DNA from: Anthopleura xanthogrammica
Lineage: Eukaryota; Cnidaria; Anthozoa; Actiniaria; Actiniidae
Length of the DNA: 64,000 nucleotides
NCBI GenBank assembly: GCA_964019055.1
Contig: OZ025209.1
Span: forward strand, 862,697 to 926,696
Reading direction: 5' to 3'
Shown: positions 1 to 11,627 of the stretch, piece after piece
How positions within the stretch are numbered: position 1 is the stretch's first letter
Layout: each line of letters begins with the position of its first letter
Made by a program: the position numbers and the translations under genes
The notes under the pieces: generated by a model
Seen by the model: the letters and a program-made list of their open reading frames with translations, nothing else
The model's database searches: none
What the model was told of the DNA's origin: nothing

Positions 1-200
1 TGTTTCACTCGTCTATAACTGTGGATTCGTGCTCCTATGGTCACATTCTTCATTTTGCAACTCCCTTCCTGAAAATTAATTTTCATTTATATCCATGAAT
101 AATACGTTATCAATATCAATCATGAAACAACATGAAATGAATACTAAACGTTATTAGAAATATGTTTGAGAACTCGAAACTGAAGTATTGGTATCATTAC

Positions 201-3200
201 CTGTCCTCTGTAAGGACCATAACTTTTCGTCTTGGCCAGACCAAACTTCTTTACCCACGAGAAAGCTTTCCAAGTCCATCCACCAAGACAGCCATTGTTG
301 CCCTTCGGAGCTCCTGGAGCAAACCAGGTGCAGTCCAATAGCTGCTGTTCAGAGAGGTTTTCTAGTTTTCCCGTCTAGATATTTGAAAACCACGAAACAC
401 TATGATTCACTGCGCATATGATAGATAAGTAGCGAAGGAACCCCTTAAGGTGATTCCATCTTACGGGACCCGATTTAGAATAGAAGGGAGGGGTGGGGCT
501 ATCCGGTGTTCAAATATGCCGTTCAGAACTGAAAGTCAAATCGCAGAAATAAATGCACTGTCTGTTTACCTGTATTCTATACAACGTATTGTGCATAGAA
601 ATAGTCACTACAGACATGCACACGAGGCCAATAATCGAATATTCCAACAGCCCTTTGAGGTGGGAGGGGGGTCTCTATTTTGAAGCTTGGTTTTGACCTT
701 ACACCTTAATGTTTTATACCTTGATGAAGTTAGCGCCTTCGATGGCTCCTGCTGCAGCAAATGCCCAACATGAACCACACGTTCCTTGTCCTTTAGGGGG
801 ATTGACTGCACCTGAAGAAAAAAATTGAAATCATAAATCTCGTTAATTTTGAGCTACATATAGTTTCTGCGCATCTTTTCTGAGCGCGCGCGAGCTTTGC
901 AAATGAGCCTGCATTTCACGCAGGAACTGGGCAGTTAAGCTTTGGGGTACAATTACCATAGTAAAATGTAAACACAAAATCTCAATAATATTCATATGGG
1001 AGTTTTACGGCAGTCATGTTGGAGGACAGTAAAAATGAAATGTTAGTTTGCAAGACAAGAGATTTCATTCCCAAAGGAGAACATTGTTACAGTTCTGCCC
1101 TCCAACATGGCTCTCGTGAAACCATCCTGTCACTGAAGAATGTACTGCGGGCAATGGCTCTTAAATGGCTTCCGCTCTGAACACACCAATCAAGAAACAG
1201 GAAGAAGTATGCCATCCAATCAGAATGCTTGAATTCAAACGCCATTTCAATGTTAAGTATTCGTACCGTATTTTCTCCAATCTAACTTATCAGGAATCTT
1301 GAATTCTACTTCTTTGTGTTTTTTATTTTTCTTGGGTCGATCTGAGATGCTGTTTCTTCTATAGCCTTTACCATCCCTTGAACTACCCCTGTTGTTATGA
1401 TAACTGTCATCGACATCATCATGTCGATGTCTTTCATCATGTCTGTCATTGTCATCATCATCATTGTGATATCTTTCGTCATTATTATCATCTTTTCGTC
1501 TGTCATCATATTGTGACTGATCATCATCATCGTGTTTATGATTTTCATCGTAATCATCTCTTCTGTCATCCTTACGCATTTCATAAAACGTTGATGCCTC
1601 ATGATGTCGTCCGTCATGCCTTCTTTGATCATCATCATCATCATCATCATTTATGTCCTCGTGTCCTTTTGATTTATAATCATCATCATCATCAGAGTCG
1701 CCCATATCTCCTTTGTACGAGTTAAACTCTTTGTCAGTCAAATCAGCAAAGTTATTTGCACTCAGACGGTAATTGAGATTTCTTCGATTCATCGATCGAA
1801 TGTACCTTGAAAACGCGGATGAAGAGAATATCAATAAATATTTTCAAAAACTTTGAACACTGGTTAACTTTAGAAGTCAGTCCTACCTGAAGTTATGTCT
1901 GAATATGTGCTTTCTTTTCTGGTGTTCTTTAACGTCTTTATATGCTTTTTTGTGTTTGGTTTTAAAGTCATGAAAGTCTTGGTCAATAGGATCGGTCTCG
2001 TGTCCCACGGAGGCAAACTCCCCCATGGGGTTCAACGACGCAGAAGCTCCGTCTCCTAATCTAGTCATCTTTGAGGTATCCCAGCACCACTGGTCGTGAT
2101 GTACTGTGAAATAGAATAACTGTTTTGAATCTCGCGTTCTGATTGGTGGGGGCGCGTGCTTTATAACACACCGCACCGCACGCGCGCACACTTCTTATTC
2201 CGTTAAAGACGGCTGCTTTAATTTCGTTTTCATAAGAGAAATAAAAACTTGTTTACTGTGCTGTGTTATATTCAAACACTTCTCTGGTGCTCTGTCAACC
2301 AGCGCGTGCTTTACAACTACACACAGCACGCGCGCGCGTTTTCTATTCCATTTCAACTTACAATGTGGAATCTTGAATTTTTTCTTCTCATATTTCCATT
2401 TTTCAAACGAATGATAATCAATGACGTAGGAGTCGTAATACGACACAAGTAACGTGTCATATCCGTTCATCTCCAGGCGGACAGGGAGGGGTGGGTCTGT
2501 CTTGGAAGCGTAGAATACATAGCTGTTCTTCTTCTCTAATACATCGACCGCGTAAGTCCATTTGGTGCACAGCTTGCCTTTTATGCGCTTGTCACCAGCA
2601 TACTGTGAATGAAAATAAAATAGACCCCTTTTACTTTTAGTGCAATGTTTTCCCATTTTAGACTACGTTTTATTCCCTTGAGTATTATTTCTTTGATTTC
2701 CGGTAAGTCTGGAATGAATATATTACCGATATGAATGAAGCTTAAGTGGGCTTCCTGTGGTTCTGACCCTCCTTATAGGCCCGTTTACACTAGCAATTTT
2801 GTCGCGCGACTTGAGCGGCGATTTTATGGCGATTTCACGGCGATAGATCGCAGCTATGTCGCCGCCAATTCAAACATGATCGAAATTTAGTGCAACTCGC
2901 TGCGATTTGGGTCGCGATAAAATCGCCATTGAAATCGCTGCTCAAGTCGCGCGATAAATTTGCTAGTGTAAACGGGCCTTAACAGTACCTTGAAATCATT
3001 GAGTTTGGATCTAAATGGCCACGATGAGTTATGTGGAAGGACTGTCTGGGCGGTGATCTTTCGCTTCTTGACTCCGTAACGTTTCCAACATCCATGCCAG
3101 TGTTTTTTACTTTTGTAGGAATATTTGGGAACCATTTTAAAGAACATTCCGTGTTTACCAAGATCACCACGCTGAAATGTCTTGACATCTCCTGAAATAT

Positions 3201-4185
3201 ATGAATAAATGAATAATAAATAAACAAACAAACAAACAAACAAACAAACAAACAAACAAACAAACAAGCAAACGAACAAACGAACGAACGAACGAACGGA
3301 CAGATGGACGGACGGATGGATGGATGGATGGATGGATGGATGGATGGATGGATGGATGGATGGATGGATGGATGGATGGATGGATGGATGGATGGATGGA
3401 TGGATGAACGCTAGTTTTGTATTAAGCCACTTGACCATGAGCTGACATCGCAGCTAGCTCAGTGAAATAGCGCCAACAAAGAAGGAACAAAACTTGAACT
3501 GTATTCGTCGAGTCTCGAATGATTTATGGGGATTTGCCAGTAAAATAAGAGTTGGTTTAACTGAATTTCAAATTATTTTGATATAACAGTTCAAATATGA
3601 TGATTTCATTGCACTACCATGGAGTTGAGGAAAATAAACAAATTATCAAAATAAGGAAAGAAAATATGTTCATATTGTTCCTCTTCAACCAGTGATTGTA
3701 ATTCGACAAATGGAAGTGTGAGTTAGCTTTTCGCATTTACACATTATAGTTCTCGATGAGCCATATCACATGAACTGTTGAGAACAGAGTACAAGCTTAA
3801 AATTTGACCGTAAATTGATATGAATTTACGGCGAAAGAGAAAGACGTCTAGATACGACAACTGAATAGTTCTGGTTCTAGTTCTAGTATTTTTTTTACGT
3901 CTACTTACCATCATAATAATCTATCCTACTTTTCATCATTGGTTTGCTATACCATATTTCAAACGGCTCGTTAATATTGCTGGTAACCAGACGAAGAACG
4001 CCAGTAGCATGGTATTCCTTTGGGAAATGTAAGCTTGCTAAATTATCTCCAATCTTCAGTTCCCTTTTATAAATGATTTCTGATATGTAGTTTTGAAAAT
4101 CGTCGCGTTTGAGATAAATATACGTCCCAGCTGTCGAAACTGTAAGTAGAAAAGCAGTGACTATGACCTTCCAGTATGGTGGCAT
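201..4185 (-). CDS. Papain-family (C1A) cysteine protease, counting-factor-associated-D-like, gene A (3' end missing)
   Basis: Exons on the minus strand: 3909-4185, 2989-3191, 2362-2602, 1887-2103, 1267-1805, 720-811, 201-374 (phases 1,0,1,2,1,0,0), 581 codons so far. The start is the ATG at 4185; residues 1-25 form a hydrophobic signal or anchor. An N-terminal domain shared with genes B and C (IDYYD, GYDTLL, SYYDSY) precedes an I29-like propeptide ([17 protein letters not shown]) and the papain catalytic Cys motif [11 protein letters not shown], then the LSEQQLLDC and GCLGGW segment. The exons with the catalytic His and Asn lie beyond position 1. A secreted or membrane-anchored protease of the Dictyostelium cfaD/invertebrate digestive cysteine proteinase type is inferred. 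About residues 345-450 are a very unusual Asp/His/Arg/Lys-rich insert between propeptide and mature enzyme. Whether the gene is intact outside the window cannot be seen. Confidence 0.85.
1380..1700 (-). repeat. Asp/His-rich low-complexity coding tract in protease A
   Basis: Within exon 1267-1805 the minus strand reads mostly GAT, GAC and CAT codons, giving runs of Asp (up to seven) mixed with His, Arg, Lys and Asn. The plus strand shows tcatcatcatcat runs, so trinucleotide slippage probably expanded it. The reading frame stays open through the tract and both splice sites fit, so it appears to be coding. Genes B and C lack it. Confidence 0.8.
2777..2979. mobile_element. MITE-like element with long terminal inverted repeats
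   Basis: The left end (AGGCCCGTTTACACTAGCAA at 2777) and the reverse complement of the right end agree over about 45 bases with few mismatches. The inside is rich in GCGATTTT and TCGCGCGAC words. No open frame; a non-autonomous DNA transposon is the best reading. It sits in intron 2 of protease A, seven bases past the splice donor at 2988-2987. Flanking bases are TTA-like on both sides, but the target duplication is not certain. Confidence 0.75.
3222..3405. repeat. Compound tetranucleotide microsatellite (AAAC)n-(GAAC)n-(GGAT)n
   Basis: Intron 1 of protease A. Runs of aaac repeat, change through gaac and ggac units, then about 25 ggat units. The long open frame across it on the minus strand is a by-product of the 4-base period (a 12-base, four-residue period) and is not a gene. 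Confidence 0.95.
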
Positions 4186-6672
4186 TCCTCTTAATATTGA
4201 TCTTAGGTCGATAATTCAATGTTTTATCCCAACAGGTCTTTCTTCTGTTCCTTGGTTTTTATGTACTTTGAATGACCAGACGAGAAGAACGTGTTTTATG
4301 GTTGCCCAACACTCGAACAAAGGAGGAAAAGACGAACCACACGTCGGAGAAAAAAATTCTAAAAACTATAATTCATGTCATAGATATTTAGGGGTATCAT
4401 TTAGGGTAGTTTACATTGAAGATTTTAGTTGATATTTATGTATGACTCGAGTCGTTTATTACGTCAGATAGAAAGAACGGTTGAGTGACAGCATGTTTGT
4501 ACTGTCAACACCTTCCTTATATGGCAAGACACCAGTGGACTGGGTCAATAGAAATGTTAAGGGTCGTAAACACAGGAGAAAAAAAATACTTCTAGCTATT
4601 CCTAGCTGCTGTATTTCATACTGAAATAGCAAGTAATTTATAACATGAATAGAAGAAACTGAAGAATATGCAATAAAATTGCCTTAAAATACGGCTTATA
4701 AATATAAATGGATACTGACATAAATTTGATCTTAAAAATCAAAAACACATGCTAAGAAATCAGTGCTATATTTGACAAAATGTTTGAAGTTTTTTACCAA
4801 AAAAGGTGACAACATACAAACACGGTGCAAAATAGTACACCCTACATCTGCAAAAGCATAGTTTTCCAAATTCACTCTTCACGAATAGAGGGGGAAATCT
4901 TTTCAGAGGATAGGTATGGGACTATTTGTTATAACTTGATTTCAAATAAATTTGAATCCAAATCTCAAGATTTTTTTTCTAGTTAGTTTTACTATACTCT
5001 TCATGAATGCAAGTAGATTCATAGGTAGTTATAAAACCTGTTTTACCAGTTACATCTGTGGACGTGAAGGAAGGGGGAGAGTGGGGAGGTAGGGACCTGA
5101 TATCTTAGACAGGTACCAGTAACTTCAGTCATAAAGACTACCCGTCCACAGGGATCCCAATCAAGGTTTTGCTGAATATCCAGAAATGAACGAAAATAAC
5201 AATATAATAGGATAAAGAATCTTTCAAGGTGTTTATTTATCTGTGTATTATTTTTTATTTTCTTTCCTATTTAAAACTTAAAACTTTGATAAAAATAAGA
5301 CTTGGGCTCCCTGTGTATTTATTTGCGTTTACTGAGTATCATCTCACACTCGAACCTTGCACTTTGCTCACACTTAGTGCAGACCAGGTGTGCTGTGCAC
5401 GCACGCGTTCCGACAAATCACTTGCTTAGCCAAGCTGCCCCAGCTTCATTTCCAAGAATTTAGAGAAAGAAGTTGAAGTAGTGTGATGTATAAAAAATTT
5501 AAGTAAACCTTTTCCATCCATCTCTTCGAATTCCGCAAGATATATGACTTTTAAGACCTGGGTGAGGGCCTCTAGATCTCGAATTACATCAACAAAACTT
5601 TTCGAGTTTAGTTTTTCGTACAGCTGGGAAACGGCAAATGTTGATCAGCTGATATTGTAAGGGTCTGGCTTGTTTCTCGCTGCTGACCAAAAAAACGCAG
5701 GCTCTGGTCATGTGACCAAAAGCATCGGAAAAAAATGTTTTTCATGAAATTTGAAGCAAAGAAAATATTTAAACAACTTTTGTTACAAAATAATTTAATT
5801 TCTGAAAACCTAATAAGTATAAAAAAGGTTATATTTACAAGATATGTAGATATTTATTCGATTTTTAAAGAGTACTTTGAAATCGAATTTATAATTTGTC
5901 GTGTTGAACATTCATGCATTGCAACACGTACTAAAGGCGCGAAAATACGAGCAACGAAATCGGTGCACCTCGTCGCGCAATGTTGTTGTGTTGCAAGCTG
6001 CAGAGTGAATGTTGCTCGTATTACCAACCGGGGTCCATGCGCAACAAATTTTCACTGTTGCAGAGTAGAAAAAACTTCTAGTTTTTTCGTATTTCGGCGC
6101 CTTTAATTAACCCGAATTCTTAAGGCTGACAAGCTATAGTTATTCGATACTACCTTCACCGGAATACCAGGCGTAGTATATTGCATGATATAGAATGTTT
6201 CATTTTTGACTCAAGATTATAACCATGTGCATTCGCTTTAGGATTATTTTCTTTTCATTTTCTGTATAGTTTTTTAATAGTACTATATGTCAAACATGTG
6301 CAACCCCCTTCAAAAAATCTTCATGTATGGCAATCGAAAATGTAGTTCTTTCCTTGGGCCGAATATTTGCCACTCCCTTAAGTATTATTCCGTTTTTGAC
6401 TATATCCCAAACTACATTTGTTATTGAAGAAAACTCAAATAAAGAATCTTTTTCCAAAGAGGTTTGAAATGGGGAAAAAAGTAAGATATGTAAGAAAGTA
6501 TTTCGCTTCTGTCATCCAACATGGCGGCCATCACCTGATTGATACAGTGCATTAATACAGTATACTGCACACCCGTCTATCTTGGTTTGGCTTCTATTAT
6601 CACGGCCTCTATCATCCAACATATTGCAACCATCATGTGATCGTGCAATATTATTGTATACTGCACTCCTGT
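4186..6672. other. Intergenic region between protease genes A and B
   Basis: A+T-rich DNA with no open frame that fits a known family or splices into a neighbour. It contains upstream sequence of gene A, an inverted-repeat element near 5935-6102, a GGGCTCCCTGTG motif near 5308 and a 97-bp tandem duplication touching the end of gene B (6515-6700). Otherwise I see nothing in it. Confidence 0.6.
5935..6102. mobile_element. Short inverted-repeat element (AGGCGC ends)
   Basis: The left end AGGCGCGAAAATACGAGCAA and the reverse complement of the right end (AGGCGCCGAAATACGAAAAA) are similar, with imperfect arms and TAA/TTA flanks. The interior holds words such as gcaatgttgttg and gttgctcgtatt that recur in the element at 7499-7669, so both may belong to one MITE family. 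Confidence 0.55.
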
Positions 6673-6700
6673 CTATCTAGGTTTGGCATCTATAACCACA
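6515..6700. repeat. Tandem duplication of the 3' end of protease gene B
   Basis: Two neighbouring units of about 97 bases align: each has catccaacat, a cagtatactgca-like or tatactgcact stretch, then gtctatct[t/a]ggtttggc. The right unit contains the real stop codon and last codons of gene B (minus strand, ending AKPR-stop at 6673). The left unit encodes a matching VIIEAKPR-stop remnant. Confidence 0.7.
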
Positions 6701-9700
6701 GCCTTCTGTGCTACACCACAGTTATCATCTTTCATGGCGATCTTGATGTAACCCTTGTCTCCCCAGACTTCTGACCAGGAATTCTTTACCAGCCAGTATG
6801 GTACACCATTGTCTACACCGTATCCTACTGCAAGTGCTGCGTGGTCCAACGCATGTGCTATAAATAGAAACATATGATCTATAAATCAATTCCATTCAAC
6901 TATTAGCGCATTTGGCACTATATGTTAGAGCAGATTTAATGATTATGAAACGTAATAACGGCACACAGCACGGTCACGTACGGTACGGCTCAACAACTCA
7001 TCTCTCTTACCCCTACCTAGAAATACTACTACTACTACTCGTCTAATTAAAATGCTCTTTCAAGGTTAAAGCACGGCGTAGTTTGTCTTTTCAGAACATT
7101 TTTTACAGTCACTCGAAATCTACTCTAAAAAGCGCGCATCGCAAGCAGAGCACCACAGGTATCCCACTTACTACATTGGTGGTCATAATAAACCCCTGAG
7201 CCATAAAACTTGAATGACTTGGGCTGCGTGTTGATGAGGATCGTGACTGGTCCATAGAAAGCCACAGCATTCTTGAGCTCTGTGATATTCCCCTTGATTA
7301 TATTCATGTATGTCGCGATCTGAGCACCGATTGTTGTGTTTTTAAAGTGGCAGTAACCCTCCTGAAATTTAAAGATGATCAACTTATTAAGAACGCCAAA
7401 GAGACTTGGAATAAGTATGATGGGTCTCGTTAGCTTGGGCGTTCAGTAAGGTTTCCCATTTCAGATTAACTACATACGGGTCATTCTCTTGAGAATAAAG
7501 GCGTGGACACAAGGTGCAACATTGCGCGCAATATACAGGCAATGTTGCTGAAGTAGGATCGTTTTCTGCTTTAGCAACATTGCGTGCAACAAATTGCGTA
7601 GTGTGACATGGCTCGCAACATCGATTGCCTGCAACATTGCGCGCAATGCTGCATCGTGTATCCGTTGCTTAAGATTCTTTGTTTGAGTTGTATCCATATT
7701 CATGTGTCTTCTCATGTGCAGCCATTAAACAAAGAAATGATACTCAAGGGAATAACGCGTGGTAGATTACCCCCAAAGTATATAGGACAATAAGATTGAT
7801 CAGCCAATCATATCTCAGCACCTGTGCTAAGTATTTCCCATAGCTCTCTACAGTGGACAGTCCACCATGTTTCAGTATCCACTGCATAGCTCTGTAAGGA
7901 TAGCCTCCTTTACATCCTCTGTTACCAAAACCCCAAGTACAGTCAACGATCTGTTGCTCCGACAGATTCAATGGAGTACCGGTCTGGAATAGAAAGAAAA
8001 TAAGTTGGAATTAAATTACTGAATATAGTTTCCATTTTTGTTTCTTACGTTTTTTAAAATCTTTTTTATGATTGATTGTTCGTATTGTTTGTGTTGTTTG
8101 TTTGTTCCTTGAAATAGTTGAGCGCGCGATATGTCCTAGCGAAGTTAGCGTCAAATTGCTTAAGAATAATGTTTCCATATTTTTGCAGTACTCGCCTTGA
8201 TAAAATACGCGCCTTCCAAAGCACCAGCAACAGCAAACGCGTAACAAGAGCCACAGATGCCTTGACTCTTGACATGACTGACTGCACCTAGACAACAGAA
8301 GATAGTTTTAAGCAGCGAGCAAAAGATTGATATCGTAGTATAGTAGTGATGCATGTAATGATGATGATGCTGATAGTAAATGCTGCTGCTGATGATGATG
8401 ATGTCGATTTAATATGTTGATGATGTTGATGGTAATGATAATGATTATGTTGATAATGATGACTGATGTTGGTGATGAAGATATTAATGCTAGGTGATGA
8501 TGATACATAATTATGATGATGATGGTAATGTATAATTATGCATAATTAATAACACATACCAGCTTTCCTCCAGTCCACGTGTTCAGGTAAAGCCACGCCC
8601 TTGTCCTTCACGGATAGCACGAATGGTTTCCCTCCATTCTCACTGTGGTCATTCGTACCGTGTAGTAAACCTTTTCTCTTTTCAATCTCCTTGGTCGTCA
8701 AGTCAGCCATGTGGTTTGGCTTTAACTTGTATGTCAGGTGTTGACGGTTACGAGACTTTATGAACCTATAGTAAAACGATATTAAAGTCAAGGAACCTTT
8801 CAAAATCTATGGATACCCTGAATAAGCCACTGAACAAAGTCTGGAAATCTCCAGTATTTTTATGAAGAAAGGTTACCTCATATTGTGCCTATAGATATCT
8901 TTTCTTCTTTCATGCTCATGTGTTGTTCGATATTCTTTCTTGTAATCTTTTTTAAACCCAAAAAATAAATGATCCAAAATGTCTTCATAGTGTTTTAAAG
9001 TAGCCTGGTAACTAATCTTCTCATCCGGGACCTTTTGACGTAGCACTCGGTTTGAGGAGCCTGGGTTCTTAGGGTGTGGCTTGGTTGTTTGTCCACGTGT
9101 TGGTTTGTTTTGTACATCCATTAAAATCTCCTTCGTCTTTACAGGCATCTTCTGTAATTCCTCTAACAGAAACTCTAAAGTTTTTTCAGTCAAGTCCAGG
9201 TTGGGCTGATGTGTTGGTTTCGGGGTTGGTGACGTCATAGGGGAATTCCCATGTGCCTCGCTATGGGGCATGAACTCCAACATTGGGTTAATTTCACCTA
9301 CGCCCCCCACGAAGTTATTTGAAGAGAAATCGAAACACTTTAGATCTGGAACAAAGAAACAATCAGTTGCACGACTCGCTATCTGTCATCTGAAATATGC
9401 GTGTATGAGTCTCTTTAATAAAATAATTGAGGAGAAAGCCTTTGTAATAACATCCATAATGGTCAGACTTTTAAGTGGCTCGAATGTGGCAGTCCCGTCA
9501 CTCTTCATCATTACTAACAAATATCGGATTGAGGGAAGTAAAAGAACCACTGAGGACGTACAGGTAAAGAAACCCTGCAGTGACCACCCTCAAACCTCGC
9601 ATTAAACAAACACCTATCATGATAGTAGATCATGTAAGAGCAATCTGAAATTCACAGCTCATTGTACAGCGCCTTTGATATATATAAGCAGAAAGGGTGC

Positions 9701-11627
9701 TATATAAATCATGAATCACTAGCGTTATTTTCTATTCTAGTGTTACCTGTTGGTATTTGAAAAATAGAGTAGTTTAACGTCCAGGGCTTAAACGTATGGT
9801 ACTCCAGTATATAGTGATCATAGTACGAGGAGAGTAACGTATCGTATCCCATCATCTCGTACCGCACAGGTGTGTAGGGCCGAGATTGTGATGTGTACAG
9901 CGTGTATGTGTTGATCTTGTTGTAGATCTTGAAGCTGTGTTTCCATTTGACGCAAGGTGTTCCTCGGAAATTAACGTGTTCTGCGAACTGAAAAAATTGT
10001 AATCTACGCTCAAAATAAATACTAGCTAATACAATAGTTTTGAGTGACATACCATGGAATAGAGCTTTTTCGTTTACCAATTCCTATTACCTTCCTATCT
10101 CCCAATTTCCCCCCATTTCAGACCATGTGTCATTCTCTTGAGAATAAGATTCTTTGTTAGAGTTGTATCCATATTCATTTGTCTTCTCATGCACAACCGT
10201 TGAACAAAGAAATAATACTCAAGGGAATGACACGTGCCTAGTCTGAAATGGGAAAGCATTGGGAGATATTATAGGGCGGGCACGCTGAAACACGTGTGTA
10301 AGATAAGGTAAACGATTAAATGTTAGAGCGGTTTTAACACGAGTGGAAACGATATGGTTGAAACGATAGGGCAAATTCGTAGCTCTACTATAGCCGTATC
10401 CTATCTTACCGTAGCCGTAACTACGCGTTGTGATTGGATAAATTATTGGAACACAATGGGAAGCCATTTCAATGTTACGACACTGTCGTACCGTGTACAA
10501 GCGGTAAGTTAGAACCGTATGTTAACTTCCCCACTCATTCGAAAACTACTCTTTATACCAACCTTAAAAAATCGAAAGGAAGGAACAATGCTTTGTGGTT
10601 TGATGGGGTATTTCTTGGTTCCTCGTCGATGAAGACAACCTTTGAAAGTTTTTCCTGTTCGTTCAGAGAATTCTGGAACAATTTTGCAGGCAAAGCCATG
10701 TTTGCCAAGATCACTGCGTTGGTAGGTACGATCCATTCCTAGAGAAAAGAAAAACACTTTCAATTGAATAGGGCTCTTCCATGATAAATGGATTGATGGA
10801 TGGAGGAAGGAAAGAAGGAAGGAAGGAAGGAAGGAAGGAAGGAAGAAAGGATGGATGGATCATCATCATTATTATTTTCACCATCACTGACCTCCATAGT
10901 AATCAATCCTGCTCATGCCTCGAGATCCCGAGTACCAGACTTCAAATGGTTCCACAATATCCCCATAAGGTAACGACAGAGTACCAGTAGAATGATACTC
11001 ATCCGGGAACTTCAAATGAGCATTCCCATTAACCACGTGACTGGCTGGACTTCGTCTGTCTCTTGATATCGGCAGTGACTCGTTTGGCTCTATTTCGACT
11101 GCAGGTCTTAAAATGCAGACTAAAGTTCCTAACAGAAAAATGAATAAATTTAACATAATAAATTCGGTATATGCAATATTCTTTATTTCTTAGTTTGTTT
11201 TCGTGATTATAGAATAGAGTTTCATGCAATTTGAGACCAATGATTTATCCGGCTATCGTCCGTCCGTCCGTTTTAGTTATCGTATATCTAGTAATTGTAG
11301 ATGAAAAATAATAATGTCTTATATTCTTAAAAAAATTGCAAGGTAAAAATATCTAAGTAACTTGAAACATGTTTCACAAAAAAAATGCTTTTGTCTCGTA
11401 TCAAAATATCCCGATTATTTTGACAGCTCAATCAATGAAAGTAGTCAATATTGACACAAGGAAACAGAAGAAAGGACAGCAGTCAATAAAACAAATAAAA
11501 ACCAAGTAATATTCTTACCTATAAGTATTGCTACCAAGGCAACGAGAACTTTGCTCCTCCGAGATGGTCTTCGTACAGCACGAAGTTTATCCGCGATGGA
11601 TGCCACACACACTCCCACCCTTACCAT
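6673..11627 (-). CDS. Papain-family (C1A) cysteine protease, counting-factor-associated-D-like, gene B
   Basis: Ten exons: 11519-11627, 10892-11128, 10563-10738, 9747-9987, 8877-9345, 8560-8765, 8196-8287, 7822-7983, 7172-7361, 6673-6857; 688 codons. The ATG at 11627 gives a short basic head then a hydrophobic stretch (VLVALVAILIG), so a type II anchor is likely. The N-terminal domain (RIDYYGG, GYDTLLSSYYD) matches genes A and C. The propeptide is followed by the catalytic region with oxyanion Gln and Cys (SQGICGSCYAF), His (LDHAALAVGYG) and Asn (VKNSWS). Odd points: Tyr replaces the usual Trp after the catalytic Cys, exon 5 carries about 100 extra residues before the propeptide compared with gene C, and the intron after 8196 starts with GC. 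Intron phases equal those of gene C, apart from the added first exon. Active protease is likely but not certain. Confidence 0.88.
7436..7765. mobile_element. Inverted-repeat element of the CCCATTTCAGAC family, interrupted by a second element
   Basis: The outer element resembles the copy at 10094-10272: tttcccatttcag and cattctcttgagaata on the left, gattctttgtttgagttg and a mirrored tactcaagggaat on the right. It is split in two by the element at 7499-7669. It lies in intron 8 of protease B. Confidence 0.65.
7499..7669. mobile_element. MITE nested inside another MITE, TAA target duplication
   Basis: The host family reads gagaataagattctt in uninterrupted copies; here TAA occurs on both sides of a 171-base insert starting AGGCGTGGACAC and ending CCGTTGCT. 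The insert has imperfect inverted ends that become near identical at cattgcgcgcaat. It holds no open frame of note. The empty-site comparison makes the borders firm. Confidence 0.75.
8340..8545. repeat. Imperfect (GAT/ATG)n microsatellite
   Basis: Intron 6 of protease B is filled with gatgatgat-like repeats with substitutions; no gene is expected here. Confidence 0.85.
10094..10272. mobile_element. CCCATTTCAGAC-family inverted-repeat element, best copy
   Basis: Ends read tatctcccaat on the left and attgggagata on the right; inside each is a tttcccatttcagac copy and a cattctcttgag / ctcaagggaatg pair, so the arms are about 60-70 bases. Related copies lie near 7436, 14894, 16498, 22270 and 32165. 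No coding frame; a non-autonomous DNA transposon is inferred. It is in intron 3 of protease B. Confidence 0.75.
10800..10860. repeat. (GGAA)n / (GGAT)n microsatellite
   Basis: Runs of ggaa repeats flanked by ggat units in intron 2 of protease B. Confidence 0.95.

Noticed and set aside
1306..1725. Poly-Met and poly-His open frames
   Set aside because: Other frames of the Asp/His-rich tract of protease A.
2887..3438. 183-residue minus-strand open frame rich in IHPS and FVCL repeats
   Set aside because: Only the 2989-3191 part is a real exon of protease A; the rest is translated microsatellite in the intron.
5735..6106. 123-residue plus-strand open frame
   Set aside because: Overlaps an inverted-repeat element, has no family likeness and no splice partner.
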